Made by a program: the position numbers and the translations under genes. Under the pieces are notes generated by a model. That model was given only the letters and a program-made list of their open reading frames with translations, was not told where the DNA came from and did not search any database. Source: Nocardioides potassii (lineage in GTDB: Bacteria > Actinomycetota > Actinomycetes > Propionibacteriales > Nocardioidaceae). From it: a stretch of 53,685 nucleotides of DNA. Shown here piece after piece: positions 45,490 through 53,386 of the stretch (the stretch's first letter is position 1; the number at the start of each line of letters is the position of its first letter). The stretch spans positions 1-53,685 of the forward strand of contig NZ_JAKJHZ010000008.1 in assembly GCF_021648885.1 (NCBI RefSeq). Reading direction: 5' to 3'.

Positions 45490-47031
45490 TCAACCGATGG
45501 AGACCGAGATCTCCTGGATGCCGCTCGACCCCTCGGGGAACGGCCGCATCCGCACGTCGGTCTGGACGTCGCCGTCCTTGTTGGTCGCGCGGCAGGCGAT
45601 GAAGTGCTGGCCGGGGGTGGCGTCCCACTCGTAGTACCACTGCCGCCAGTAGTCGTCGTTGACCTGCGCGCCGAGCTTCGCCGGCCTCCAGGCCTCGCCG
45701 TCGACGCGCACCTCGACCTTCTCGATGCCGACGTGCTGCGCCCAGGCGATGCCGCCGATGACGACCTTGCCCGGCTCGCTGCTCGAGAGCGGCTTGGGGG
45801 TGTCGATCCGGCTCGAGATCTTGATCGGGGCGTCGGTGGCCCAGTCCCGCTCGGTCCAGTACGCCTGCTCGGCGTCGTACGTCGTCAGGGTCATCCGGGT
45901 GATCCACTTGCACGCGCTGACGAAGCCGTAGAGCCCGGGCACGACCATCCGCGCCGGGAAGCCGTGCTCGCGCGGCAGCGGCTGGCCGTTCATGCCGATC
46001 GCGATCAACGCGTCGCGGCCGTCGAGCGCGACGCCGAGCGGCGTCGAGATCGTCATGCCGTCGACGTCGGTGGAGAAGATCTGGTCGGCCTTGGTCGAGT
46101 CGATGCCGGCCTTGTCGAGCACGTCCTTGAGGGGCACGCCGAGCCAGCGGGCGCTGCCGACGTAGGGCCCGCCGACCTCGTTGGACACGCAGGTGAGCGT
46201 GATGTCGCGCTCGACCGTCGTCATAGCGGCGAGCTCGGCGAAGGTCAGCGTGACCTCCTGGTCCACGTCGCCGTCGATCGTCAGCGTCCACGAGTCCACG
46301 TCGACGGCCGGGACCGTCAGCCGGGTGTCCACCCGGTAGAAGTCCGCGTTGGGCGTCCGCAGCGGCGTGATGCCGTCGTACTGCGCCTCGAGGCCCTGCG
46401 GGAAGGACGGCGCGGGGTCGGTGGCCGTCGGCAACGCGATGTCGGTCCCGCCGAGGCGGTACGACGTCACGTAGCGACCGAGCGCCCCCATGGTCACTGC
46501 GGCCGCGGCGAGGCCGCCGGTGGCCAGCACGACCCCGCGCCGGGTCGGACCGTCGACCCCAGGCGACGACCGATCGGCACCCCGGTCCGACACGCGGTGC
46601 AGCCACCACAGCGAGGTGGCGGCCACGGCCGCGGCGGCCAGGGCGGGAAGGAGGTCCAGCGGCCCGGAGCCCGGGCGCAGGACCGCGAGCACGCCGGCGA
46701 CGGCGGCGAGCCCGACGAGGATGAGGAGGCCCAGCGTCTCGCGGCGGTCGGCGATGATGCCGGCGACCGCTGCCAGCAGGAGCACGACGATGGTCACCGA
46801 GCCGACCAGCACCAGCTTGTCGTTGGTGCCGAACTGCCGGATCGCCCACTCCTTGAGCGGGGTCGGCGTGAGGTCGATGACCGTGGACCCGACCGCCAGG
46901 ACGGGAGACGCGGCGGGGACGGTCAGGGCTGCGACCAGGTGCCCGGCCGCCAGGCCGACCAGCGTCGCGAGGACGCCGTACGCCGCGTGGAGCAGGGTGC
47001 GGCGGCGGCGTCGAGGCGCGGAGGTCTCCAT
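45490..47031 (-). CDS. Membrane-anchored sulfite-oxidase-family molybdopterin oxidoreductase
   Basis: A 513-residue protein. About four to five TM helices occupy residues 10-145, followed by a further hydrophobic segment (VVLATGGLAAAAVTMGALG, about 165-183) and an extracytoplasmic sulfite-oxidase domain. ERDITLTCVSNEVGGPYVG holds the Mo-ligand cysteine (about 281); GFPARMVVPGLYGFVSACKWITRMTL contributes cofactor-binding Arg/Lys residues; the C-terminal about 120 residues are the dimerisation domain (VEVRVDGEAWRPAKL). Substrates may be sulfite or methionine sulfoxide. The SigK-type promoter ends 7 bases before ATG 47031, so the transcript is leaderless. Anchored molybdoenzymes beside SigK loci support a redox or envelope-stress role. 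Confidence 0.88.
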   Translation of the reverse strand: METSAPRRRRRTLLHAAYGVLATLVGLAAGHLVAALTVPAASPVLAVGSTVIDLTPTPLKEWAIRQFGTNDKLVLVGSVTIVVLLLAAVAGIIADRRETLGLLILVGLAAVAGVLAVLRPGSGPLDLLPALAAAAVAATSLWWLHRVSDRGADRSSPGVDGPTRRGVVLATGGLAAAAVTMGALGRYVTSYRLGGTDIALPTATDPAPSFPQGLEAQYDGITPLRTPNADFYRVDTRLTVPAVDVDSWTLTIDGDVDQEVTLTFAELAAMTTVERDITLTCVSNEVGGPYVGSARWLGVPLKDVLDKAGIDSTKADQIFSTDVDGMTISTPLGVALDGRDALIAIGMNGQPLPREHGFPARMVVPGLYGFVSACKWITRMTLTTYDAEQAYWTERDWATDAPIKISSRIDTPKPLSSSEPGKVVIGGIAWAQHVGIEKVEVRVDGEAWRPAKLGAQVNDDYWRQWYYEWDATPGQHFIACRATNKDGDVQTDVRMRPFPEGSSGIQEISVSIG

Positions 47032-47038
47032 GGGCGGT

Positions 47039-47065
47039 GTTCGGAGCGGGACGGCGCGCGGATGG
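47039..47065 (-). promoter_or_regulatory. SigK-type promoter of the sulfite-oxidase-like gene
   Basis: Minus strand: CCATCC (47065-47060), 15 bases, CCGAAC (47044-47039), then ACCGCCC-ATG. Boxes and spacer are identical in pattern to the fasciclin promoter. The distance from the -10 to the ATG allows only a leaderless mRNA. Confidence 0.72.
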
Positions 47066-47078
47066 GCGGTGGGGCAGG

Positions 47079-47864
47079 ATGACCGGCATGCCCGACGAGA
47101 CCGACGCCACTCCCGAGTCGTCCGAGCTGGTCCACTACGCCGTCTCCGACGCGGTCGCGACGATCACCCTCGACAGCCCGGCCAACCGCAACGCGCTCAG
47201 CCGCCAGCTGGTCACCGAGCTCTTCGGGCACCTCGAGCGCGCCGGCGCCGACGACGACGTCCGGGTCGTGCTCGTCGAGAGCAGCGGCAAGGTGTTCTGC
47301 TCCGGTGCCGACCTGTCCGAGGCCACGACCGAGGGGATGGAGGTCGGCGCGCGACGCATCGTCGACCTGCAGCGGCTCGTCGTCACCCTCGACAAGCCGG
47401 TCGTCACCAAGAACCTCGGCGCCGTCCGCGCCGGCGGCATCGGCATCGTCGCCGCGGCCGACATCGCCATCAGCGCCGAGGAGGCCACCTTCGCGCTGAC
47501 CGAGGTCAAGCTCGGCCTGGCCGCCGCGATCATCAGCCTCACCGTCCACCACCGGATGACCCCGCGCGCGGCGGCCCTCACCACCCTGGGCGGCGAGGTC
47601 TTCAGCGGCGCCGAGGCGGCGTCGTACGGCCTCGTCACGAAGGCCGTGCCGGCCGACCGCCTGGACGAGGAGGTCGCCGCCACCTGCGCGAGCCTGGCCA
47701 CCGGCGCCGCTCAGGGGCTGCGGGAGTCCAAGCGGATCCTCAACCGCGACCTCGTCGCCCGCATCGACGCGCTGGGCGACGAGATGGCCACCACCAGCGC
47801 GCGGCTGTTCGCCAGCGACGAGGCCCGCGAGGCGATGACCGCCTTCCTCTCCCGCGGGAAGTAG
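47079..47864 (+). CDS. Enoyl-CoA hydratase/isomerase family protein
   Basis: A 261-residue crotonase-fold protein. Oxyanion-hole stretches are VFCSGADLSEA (about 78-88) and VRAGGIGIVAAADIAISAE (about 124-142); the position of the usual second catalytic Glu is FALTEVKLGLAAAII. Glu in ALTEVKLG is kept while the first catalytic Glu seems absent, so isomerase or other crotonase chemistry is possible. ATG 47079 or 47088 both fit; GGGGCAGG precedes the first. It diverges from the sulfite-oxidase-like gene; the two starts are 47 bases apart and the promoters must overlap. Confidence 0.84.
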   Translation: MTGMPDETDATPESSELVHYAVSDAVATITLDSPANRNALSRQLVTELFGHLERAGADDDVRVVLVESSGKVFCSGADLSEATTEGMEVGARRIVDLQRLVVTLDKPVVTKNLGAVRAGGIGIVAAADIAISAEEATFALTEVKLGLAAAIISLTVHHRMTPRAAALTTLGGEVFSGAEAASYGLVTKAVPADRLDEEVAATCASLATGAAQGLRESKRILNRDLVARIDALGDEMATTSARLFASDEAREAMTAFLSRGK

Positions 47865-47933
47865 CGACCGGCTGCATCCGCTCGGCGGGTCGGGCCCGAG
47901 AAGCGGGTGACACCCCTCGTCGAAGGAGACCAG

Positions 47934-48617
47934 ATGACGCGCGACCTGTCCGGAGCCCGGATCGCGGTGGTGGGCGCCAGCGGCGCCCTCGGCTCGCTGG
48001 TCACCGCCGAGCTCGACCGCCGCGGCGCGCGGCTGCTGGTCGTCGGTCGCGACGCCGACCGCCTCGCCGCGCTCGGGACGGGTGTGCCGGTGGTCGCCGA
48101 CCTCGGTGACGCGCTCGCCGGCGACGCCGTCGCCGCAGCCGCCCGCGAGCACCTCGATGGCCTCGACGGGTTGGTCAACGCCGCCGGCGTCGTGGCCTTC
48201 GGCGCGCTCGCCGACACCCCGGACGAGGTGGTCGAGGAGCTCTTCCTCACCAACGTCGTCGGACCGCTCTTCCTGCTCCGGCGGGTCCTGCCGCTGCTCG
48301 AGGAGTCGCAGGGGTTCGTCGCGCAGGTCAGTGCCGTCGTCGCCGAGCGCCCCCTGCCGCGGATGGCGGCGTACTCCGCCAGCAAGGCCGCCCTGAGCGC
48401 CGTCGCGACCGCGCTCCGCACCGAGCTGCGCCGCAGCAAGGTGGAGGTGTACGACGTCCGCCCGCCGCACACCGAGACCGGCCTGGCCGCCCGGCCCCTG
48501 TCCGGCGAGGCGCCGTCCCTGCCGCAGGGGCTCGACCCCGAGCAGGTCGCCCGGCGGATCGTCGACGCGATCGCGGCCGGGGAGCAGGACGTCCCCGCCT
48601 CGTCCTTCACCGGATGA
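47934..48617 (+). CDS. Short-chain dehydrogenase/reductase
   Basis: A 227-residue SDR. Cofactor motif GASGALGSLV (about 15-24), NAAG (about 86-89), catalytic YSASK (about 148-152) with a Ser upstream (QVSAVVAERP). The short C terminus (SGEAPSLPQGLDPEQVARRIVDAI) is typical of oxidoreductases of unknown substrate. AAGGAG precedes ATG 47934. Overlaps the next gene by ATGA and follows the crotonase gene by 69 bases. Confidence 0.87.
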   Translation: MTRDLSGARIAVVGASGALGSLVTAELDRRGARLLVVGRDADRLAALGTGVPVVADLGDALAGDAVAAAAREHLDGLDGLVNAAGVVAFGALADTPDEVVEELFLTNVVGPLFLLRRVLPLLEESQGFVAQVSAVVAERPLPRMAAYSASKAALSAVATALRTELRRSKVEVYDVRPPHTETGLAARPLSGEAPSLPQGLDPEQVARRIVDAIAAGEQDVPASSFTG

Positions 48618-49027
48618 ACACGTGGCTGCTGCTGGTCGCGGGCGCCCACCTCGGCTTCCAGCTCACCGTCGACCTGGTCGTCTATCCGGCGCTGCGCGAC
48701 GTCGGCCCGGAGGACTGGACACGGGCCCACGCCGCCCACTCGCGGCGGATCACGCCGGTCGTGGGCCTCGTCTACGTCCCGCTCGTCCTGGTGCTCGGCT
48801 GGGCCGCCGTGGCGGAGCCTGACGACGTCGGCACGTGGGTCGCGGTCGCCGGTGGCCTGCTCGCGGTCGGGACGACCGCAGCGGTCGCCGCCCCGGTCCA
48901 CGGTCGGCTGTCCTCCGCCGGCGAGGACCGGCGAGCTGCCCTGCTCGACCGGCTCACGCGTGCCGACCGCGTCCGGACCGTCGGTGCGGTGGTGTGCACG
49001 GTGGGCGCGCTGCTCGTTGCGCTGTGA
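48614..49027 (+). CDS. Small integral membrane protein of unknown function
   Basis: A 137-residue protein with about four hydrophobic helices (residues 3-20, 45-63, 72-92, 118-137). The second helix is preceded by DVGPEDWTRAHAAHSRRIT, and the same W-x-x-x-H-x-x-H-SRRI pattern is common in actinobacterial four-helix membrane proteins next to SDR genes. Function unknown. ATG 48614 overlaps the SDR stop, so the two are translated together. It converges on a minus-strand lipoprotein gene after 6 bases. Confidence 0.72.
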   Translation: MNTWLLLVAGAHLGFQLTVDLVVYPALRDVGPEDWTRAHAAHSRRITPVVGLVYVPLVLVLGWAAVAEPDDVGTWVAVAGGLLAVGTTAAVAAPVHGRLSSAGEDRRAALLDRLTRADRVRTVGAVVCTVGALLVAL

Positions 49028-49033
49028 GCAGCG

Positions 49034-50005
49034 TCAGGGCCTGCTGCGGCTGACGACCCGGACCAGGCGGGGAGAGGCCAGGCCGAGGTAGGTGTCGACC
49101 GGCGGCGTCCCGATCGCCGCCTGCACGGTCGCGCATCGGGTGGGGTCGATCGCCAGCGTGCGCGTGGTCCCGGTCCGGTCGCCCAGCACGACGACGTACG
49201 ACGTGGCGCCGGGGTCCGGCTCGCAGTCCGCGACGCCGTCGGTGTAGCCGGTGGTGGCCTGGGCGCGGATCGCGTCCGCCGTTGCCGGGTCGGTGCGCCA
49301 CTGGTCGACCAGGGTGCGGCGGCGGCCGTCGCCGGAGTACGCGCACACGTCCGCGACGACCGCCGGCATCGGCAGCACGGGCACGGTCGACTGCCACGGA
49401 TGCTCGGCCCCGTCGACCAGCTGTGCGGCCGAGGCGCCGTCGGCGTCGGTCAGGGTCGTGGTGAAGCGGCCGGGACAGCTGATCGGGTCCCGCGGGGCAG
49501 CGGCAGGGGCCGCCCCTGCGGCGTCCATCAGCAAGGTCGTCTCGAGCTGGCTGAAGAGCGTGGCGTCGCGGGTGCTGCAGCCGGTGCTCCCGGCCAGCTC
49601 CGCGACCCGGCCGTCGCCGAGCCCGACCTCGATCCGGAACCTCCGGTTCGGGCCGGAGGTCCGGCCGCCCTCGTCCCCGCACTGCGGTCGTCCGTCCTGG
49701 GTCTGCCACAGCGTCGCGGCGACCGCGGCGGCGAGGTCGCCGGTGACGACGCCCGCCGGGTGGCGTACCCGCTCCGCGGCCCCCTCCTCCGCGAGCGGGC
49801 AGAACCGCACCCACTCGGCCACCTGCTCGCCGATCTGCTCGGCCGGCGCGGTCGCCTCCGACACGCAGGCGGTCGACCGCGGGGTGGTCGACGGGTCGTC
49901 CGAGCCGCCCGTGCCGCAGGAGGTGACGGTCGCGACGATCGCGAGGACGCAGCCCACGACGGCGGGCACCACCGACCACCGGGCACGTAGCGTCACGAGT
50001 TCCAC
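49034..50005 (-). CDS. Putative secreted lipoprotein, unknown function
   Basis: A 323-residue protein. The N terminus has a hydrophobic segment VVPAVVGCVLAIVATVTSC ending in a lipobox-like VTSC (Cys30), then GTGGSDDPSTTPRST, a usual lipoprotein linker. The mature part holds about 10 cysteines, perhaps in disulfides, and no recognised domain. GTG 50005 is the start; the divergent HelD-like gene begins 78 bases away. Gene neighbours give no functional hint. Confidence 0.68.
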   Translation of the reverse strand: MELVTLRARWSVVPAVVGCVLAIVATVTSCGTGGSDDPSTTPRSTACVSEATAPAEQIGEQVAEWVRFCPLAEEGAAERVRHPAGVVTGDLAAAVAATLWQTQDGRPQCGDEGGRTSGPNRRFRIEVGLGDGRVAELAGSTGCSTRDATLFSQLETTLLMDAAGAAPAAAPRDPISCPGRFTTTLTDADGASAAQLVDGAEHPWQSTVPVLPMPAVVADVCAYSGDGRRRTLVDQWRTDPATADAIRAQATTGYTDGVADCEPDPGATSYVVVLGDRTGTTRTLAIDPTRCATVQAAIGTPPVDTYLGLASPRLVRVVSRSRP

Positions 50006-50082
50006 GCTAAATGAGTGGGTGGGGCACCGCGGCGCTAGGCTTGTCGGTCTGTCCGAGCAGGTTGGGCACGGTTCATCGGGGG

Positions 50083-52290
50083 ATGAGGAGCGGGAGTTTG
50101 AGCGAGGAGCTCACGCCGGATTCGGTTCTGGCCAGCGAGATCGCTGCGGAGCAGCAGTACGTCGACGAGGTCTACGTCCAGCTCGAGGTGTCCACGCAGA
50201 GCGCGATGGCGCTCGCGCAGGAGGGCCGCAACCGCGGCCGGCTGGAGCACGAGGGCGGCCTCGTCGAGCGGGACGCGATGGTCTTCCAGGCCGCGAAGCG
50301 GATCGCCCAGCTCGACGCGGCCCACGAGGGGCTGGTCTTCGGCCGCCTCGACCTCGACCCGTCGATCGACCCCGAGCCCCGCTACATCGGGCGCATCGGC
50401 GTCCGCAACGCCGACCGCGACGTGCTGCTCATCGACTGGCGCGCGCCTGCGGCCGGGGTGTTCTACCAGGCCACCGCCGCGACCCCGCAGGGCGTCGTAC
50501 GGCGCCGGGTGCTGCGCTCGCAGCACCGCACCGTCGTCGGTGTCGAGGACGAGCTGCTCGACGACCAGGCCGAGACGGACCTGCCGATCGTCGGCGAGGG
50601 CGCGCTGATGGCGCAGCTCTCCCGCGCCCGCGACCGCTCGATGCACTCCATCGTCGCCACGATCCAGGCCGAGCAGGACAAGGCGATCCGCGCGCCGGGC
50701 AAGGGCGTGGTGTCGATCTCCGGCGGCCCGGGCACCGGCAAGACGGTCGTCGCGCTGCACCGCGCGGCGTTCCTCCTCTACTCCGACCGCCGGCGCTACG
50801 AGGGCGGCGGGGTGCTCGTCGTCGGTCCGAGCGGCGTCTTCATGCGCTACATCGAGCGGGTGCTCCCCAGTCTCGGCGAGACCGCGGTCGCGCTGCGCTC
50901 GCTCGGCGAGGTCGTCGGCGGCGTCCGTGCGACCCGCCACGACGAGCCGGCCGTCGCCGACGTCAAGGGCGCGACGCGGATGGCCGAGCTGATGCGGCGT
51001 ACGGCGCGCCAGCACGCGCCCGGCGCCCCCACCAGCTTCCGCATCTACTGGCGCGACGACACGATCGTGCTCGACCCCGGCACGCTCGGCCGGCTGCGCC
51101 GCCAGCTGATGTCGCAGGGCCGCCGCAACCGCCAGCTGCCCCGCGTGGCCCGCACGCTCCTCGACGCGATGTGGCGCCAGGTGCAGGGCGAGCGTGGTCG
51201 CGAGCGCGGTCGTGAGGCGTTCGACGACGACATGCTCGGCCACGCCGGCTTCGTCGAGTTCGCCTCCGCGTGGTGGCCGCCGCTCGACGCGACGACCGTC
51301 TTCGGCTGGCTCCGCGAGCCGGAGTTCCTCGCCCGGGTCGGCGAGGGCGTCGTCAGCCGCGAGGAGCAGCTGCTGCTCGCCAAGTCGTGGTCGTCGGGTG
51401 ACCTCTCGATCGAGGACGTGCCGCTGCTCGACGAGCTGCGCTACGCCCTCGGTGACGTGCCGCAGCGCACCGACGACGAGCGCGACCTCGACGAGACCGG
51501 CCTCCTCGAGGGCGGCGTCGACCTGCAGGAGCTCACGACGGTGTCCGAGCGCGACTACGCGCCCGGTGGCCGCCAGTGGGCGCCGCCGACGCACCGCATC
51601 GAGGACGACGGCTACGCCCACGTGCTCATCGACGAGGCGCAGGACCTCACGCCCATGCAGTGGCGGATGGTCGGGCGCCGTGGCCGCACCGCGAGCTGGA
51701 CGATCGTCGGCGACCCGGCGCAGTCGTCGTGGCCCGACGCTCCGGAGGCCGCCCGCGCGCGGCTCGAGGCGCTGGAGGGCAAGGAGATCCACGAGTTCCA
51801 CCTCTCGACCAACTACCGCAACTCCGCCGAGATCTACGCCTTCGCCGCCGACTACGCCCGCCGGGTCGGGCTGGACGCCGACCTGCCCGACGCCGTACGC
51901 CGCACCGGCGAGGACCCGCTCGTCCTCGGTCCGGTCGACGACCTGGAGGCCGCCGTGCGCGACGCCGTCGTCACGACGGCCGGCCGGGTCAAGGGCACCG
52001 TCGGCATCGTCGTCCCGGTGGCCCGGCGCTCGGAGGTCAACGCGTGGCTGGCGTCCTGGCCCGAGCTGGCCGACGACGCCGCGGGTGCCCGCGCCGCCGT
52101 CGACTCCAGCGTGACCCCCAGCGGCGAGGACCGCGTCGTCGTACTCACCGGGCTCGACACCAAGGGCCTCGAGTTCGACGGCATCGTCGTGGTCCGGCCG
52201 CAGGAGATCGAGGACGAGTCGGTGACCGGTCGCGCGACCCTCTACGTCGTGCTCACCCGCGCGACGCAGCTGCTGACCACCGTGAGCTGA
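50083..52290 (+). CDS. helD: HelD-like RNA polymerase-associated UvrD-family ATPase
   Basis: A 735-residue SF1 (UvrD/Rep) ATPase. The N terminus (ASEIAAEQQYVDEVYVQLE, coiled-coil like, then FGRLDLDPSIDPEPRYIGRIGVRN and LLIDWRAPAAGVFYQATA) is the HelD signature arm; Walker A GGPGTGKTVV near residues 213-222; motif II VLIDEAQDLTPMQW near 512; STNYRNSAEIYAFA and TGLDTKGLEFDGIVVVRP later. HelD binds RNA polymerase and removes stalled complexes and, in some species, protects against rifamycins. The start ATG 50083 is chosen; TTG 50098 behind GGAGCGGGAG is possible and gives MSEELTPD. No rifamycin-associated element is seen upstream. Confidence 0.87.
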   Translation: MRSGSLSEELTPDSVLASEIAAEQQYVDEVYVQLEVSTQSAMALAQEGRNRGRLEHEGGLVERDAMVFQAAKRIAQLDAAHEGLVFGRLDLDPSIDPEPRYIGRIGVRNADRDVLLIDWRAPAAGVFYQATAATPQGVVRRRVLRSQHRTVVGVEDELLDDQAETDLPIVGEGALMAQLSRARDRSMHSIVATIQAEQDKAIRAPGKGVVSISGGPGTGKTVVALHRAAFLLYSDRRRYEGGGVLVVGPSGVFMRYIERVLPSLGETAVALRSLGEVVGGVRATRHDEPAVADVKGATRMAELMRRTARQHAPGAPTSFRIYWRDDTIVLDPGTLGRLRRQLMSQGRRNRQLPRVARTLLDAMWRQVQGERGRERGREAFDDDMLGHAGFVEFASAWWPPLDATTVFGWLREPEFLARVGEGVVSREEQLLLAKSWSSGDLSIEDVPLLDELRYALGDVPQRTDDERDLDETGLLEGGVDLQELTTVSERDYAPGGRQWAPPTHRIEDDGYAHVLIDEAQDLTPMQWRMVGRRGRTASWTIVGDPAQSSWPDAPEAARARLEALEGKEIHEFHLSTNYRNSAEIYAFAADYARRVGLDADLPDAVRRTGEDPLVLGPVDDLEAAVRDAVVTTAGRVKGTVGIVVPVARRSEVNAWLASWPELADDAAGARAAVDSSVTPSGEDRVVVLTGLDTKGLEFDGIVVVRPQEIEDESVTGRATLYVVLTRATQLLTTVS

Positions 52291-52368
52291 CGGGTCCTGC
52301 ACCGGCTGTCGGCGCAGGCTGCGTACGATCGCCCACTCGTCCGGAACGACCGTCCCCCGAGGAGGCCC

Positions 52369-53214
52369 GTGCCCCCGCGCTCGTCGTCCGTCGGCTGCCT
52401 GGCCGTCCTGCTGTCACTCGCCGCTGCTCCCGCGCACGCGAACCTCCCGCGGGGCGACCAGGTCGAGTCCGACCCGGCCCCGACCTGGGGGTGGGAGGTC
52501 CTGTTCCAGGACGGCTTCGACGGCGCGGCCGGGACGCCACCGGACAACTGGCACGCGATGCCCGGCTGGAACAACGCGTTGCAGAACGGCTACGGCCAGC
52601 TCGACGTCGGCGGCCTCGCGCAGGTCCGGTCCACGCCCGGGTGGCTGCTGCCCGCCGGTACGACGGTGCGGGTGACGGCCAGCCTGGTGATGCCTGACAC
52701 CGGCAGCAACTACGCCGCGTTCTGGGTGCAGCACCCCGACCCGCTCGACCCGCGCGAGATCGACGTCATCGAGAGCTACGGACCGCTCAAGCCCACGGGC
52801 GCGCAGGTGGCCTCCCACCTCTGCTACGACGAGACGTTGGACAACGGCGTCGACGAGTGCGGCGCCGCCGGCCTCGTGCCCGAGCTGCAGGGCGTCAGCG
52901 ACCACTTCCCCGACGGTGCCAAGCCGTGGGACGCCTACTGGCAGTACGACGCCGAGTTCACCGTCGGAGGCGACCACGTGTCGTTCGCCGTCCGAGACGG
53001 TGCCGGCAACCAGGCCTACAGCCTCGACACGACACCCGACCCGCGCCGCGTCCCCGGCAACCTGCTGCCCTTCCACCTCCGGCTCTCCAACAAGGACGTC
53101 GACCCCGAGTACGCCCTCCCCGGCGGCACGCGTCCCGCCATGACCGTCGACTGGGTGCGCGTCGAGGTCCGGTACCCGCCCGACCCCCGCCCGACGTCAC
53201 CGGTGGTCGAGTAG
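52369..53214 (+). CDS. Secreted GH16-like glycoside hydrolase
   Basis: A 281-residue secreted protein. Signal peptide MPPRSSSVGCLAVLLSLAAAPAHA (cleavage near 25). Jelly-roll fold with the family 16 catalytic signature EIDVIES (Glu130, Asp132, Glu135), matching E-x-D-x-(x)-E. Upstream ILFQD-like VLFQDGFDGAAGTPPDNWH also resembles GH16 starts, and DWVRVEV is the usual end. Substrate (laminarin, carrageenan or other beta-glucan) is unknown. GTG 52369 follows GAGGAGG by 5 bases. Length is standard. Gene stands alone, followed by a palindromic repeat. Confidence 0.8.
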   Translation: MPPRSSSVGCLAVLLSLAAAPAHANLPRGDQVESDPAPTWGWEVLFQDGFDGAAGTPPDNWHAMPGWNNALQNGYGQLDVGGLAQVRSTPGWLLPAGTTVRVTASLVMPDTGSNYAAFWVQHPDPLDPREIDVIESYGPLKPTGAQVASHLCYDETLDNGVDECGAAGLVPELQGVSDHFPDGAKPWDAYWQYDAEFTVGGDHVSFAVRDGAGNQAYSLDTTPDPRRVPGNLLPFHLRLSNKDVDPEYALPGGTRPAMTVDWVRVEVRYPPDPRPTSPVVE

Positions 53215-53240
53215 CCCGCGCGACCCGGCTGTCACACCCC

Positions 53241-53330
53241 GCTGGTCGAGGAGCGACGAAGTCGCGTCACGAGGCCCATCGCCCTGTTCTCGGTGGTTGA
53301 GGTGCGAGCGCAGCGAGCCTCGAAACCACC
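53241..53330. repeat. Two palindromic repeat units, copy H
   Basis: First unit 53241-53275: GCTGGTCGAGG...GTCACGAGGCC with inner GCGAC/GTCGC stem. Second unit 53292-53330: GGTGGTTGAG...CTCGAAACCACC, second subtype. They fill most of the gap between the GH16-like gene and the HNH gene. Confidence 0.82.
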
Positions 53331-53365
53331 CTGTGGAGATTGCCCCGGCTGTCGGTGCCGACGTC

Positions 53366-53386
53366 TATAATCGAACACATGATCGA
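53366..53386 (+). promoter_or_regulatory. Perfect -10 and LexA-like SOS box at the DUF222/HNH gene
   Basis: TATAAT (53366-53371) is a consensus -10. It overlaps TCGAAC-ACAT-GATCGA (53371-53386), which differs by one base from the actinobacterial LexA box TCGAAC-N4-GTTCGA. The box spans the ATG at 53379. 13E12-family genes of M. tuberculosis are known to carry LexA sites. Confidence 0.6.

Noticed and set aside
49251..51215. Plus-strand 654-codon frame across the lipoprotein and HelD genes
   Set aside because: It is antisense to the lipoprotein and out of frame in helD; Arg-rich shadow.
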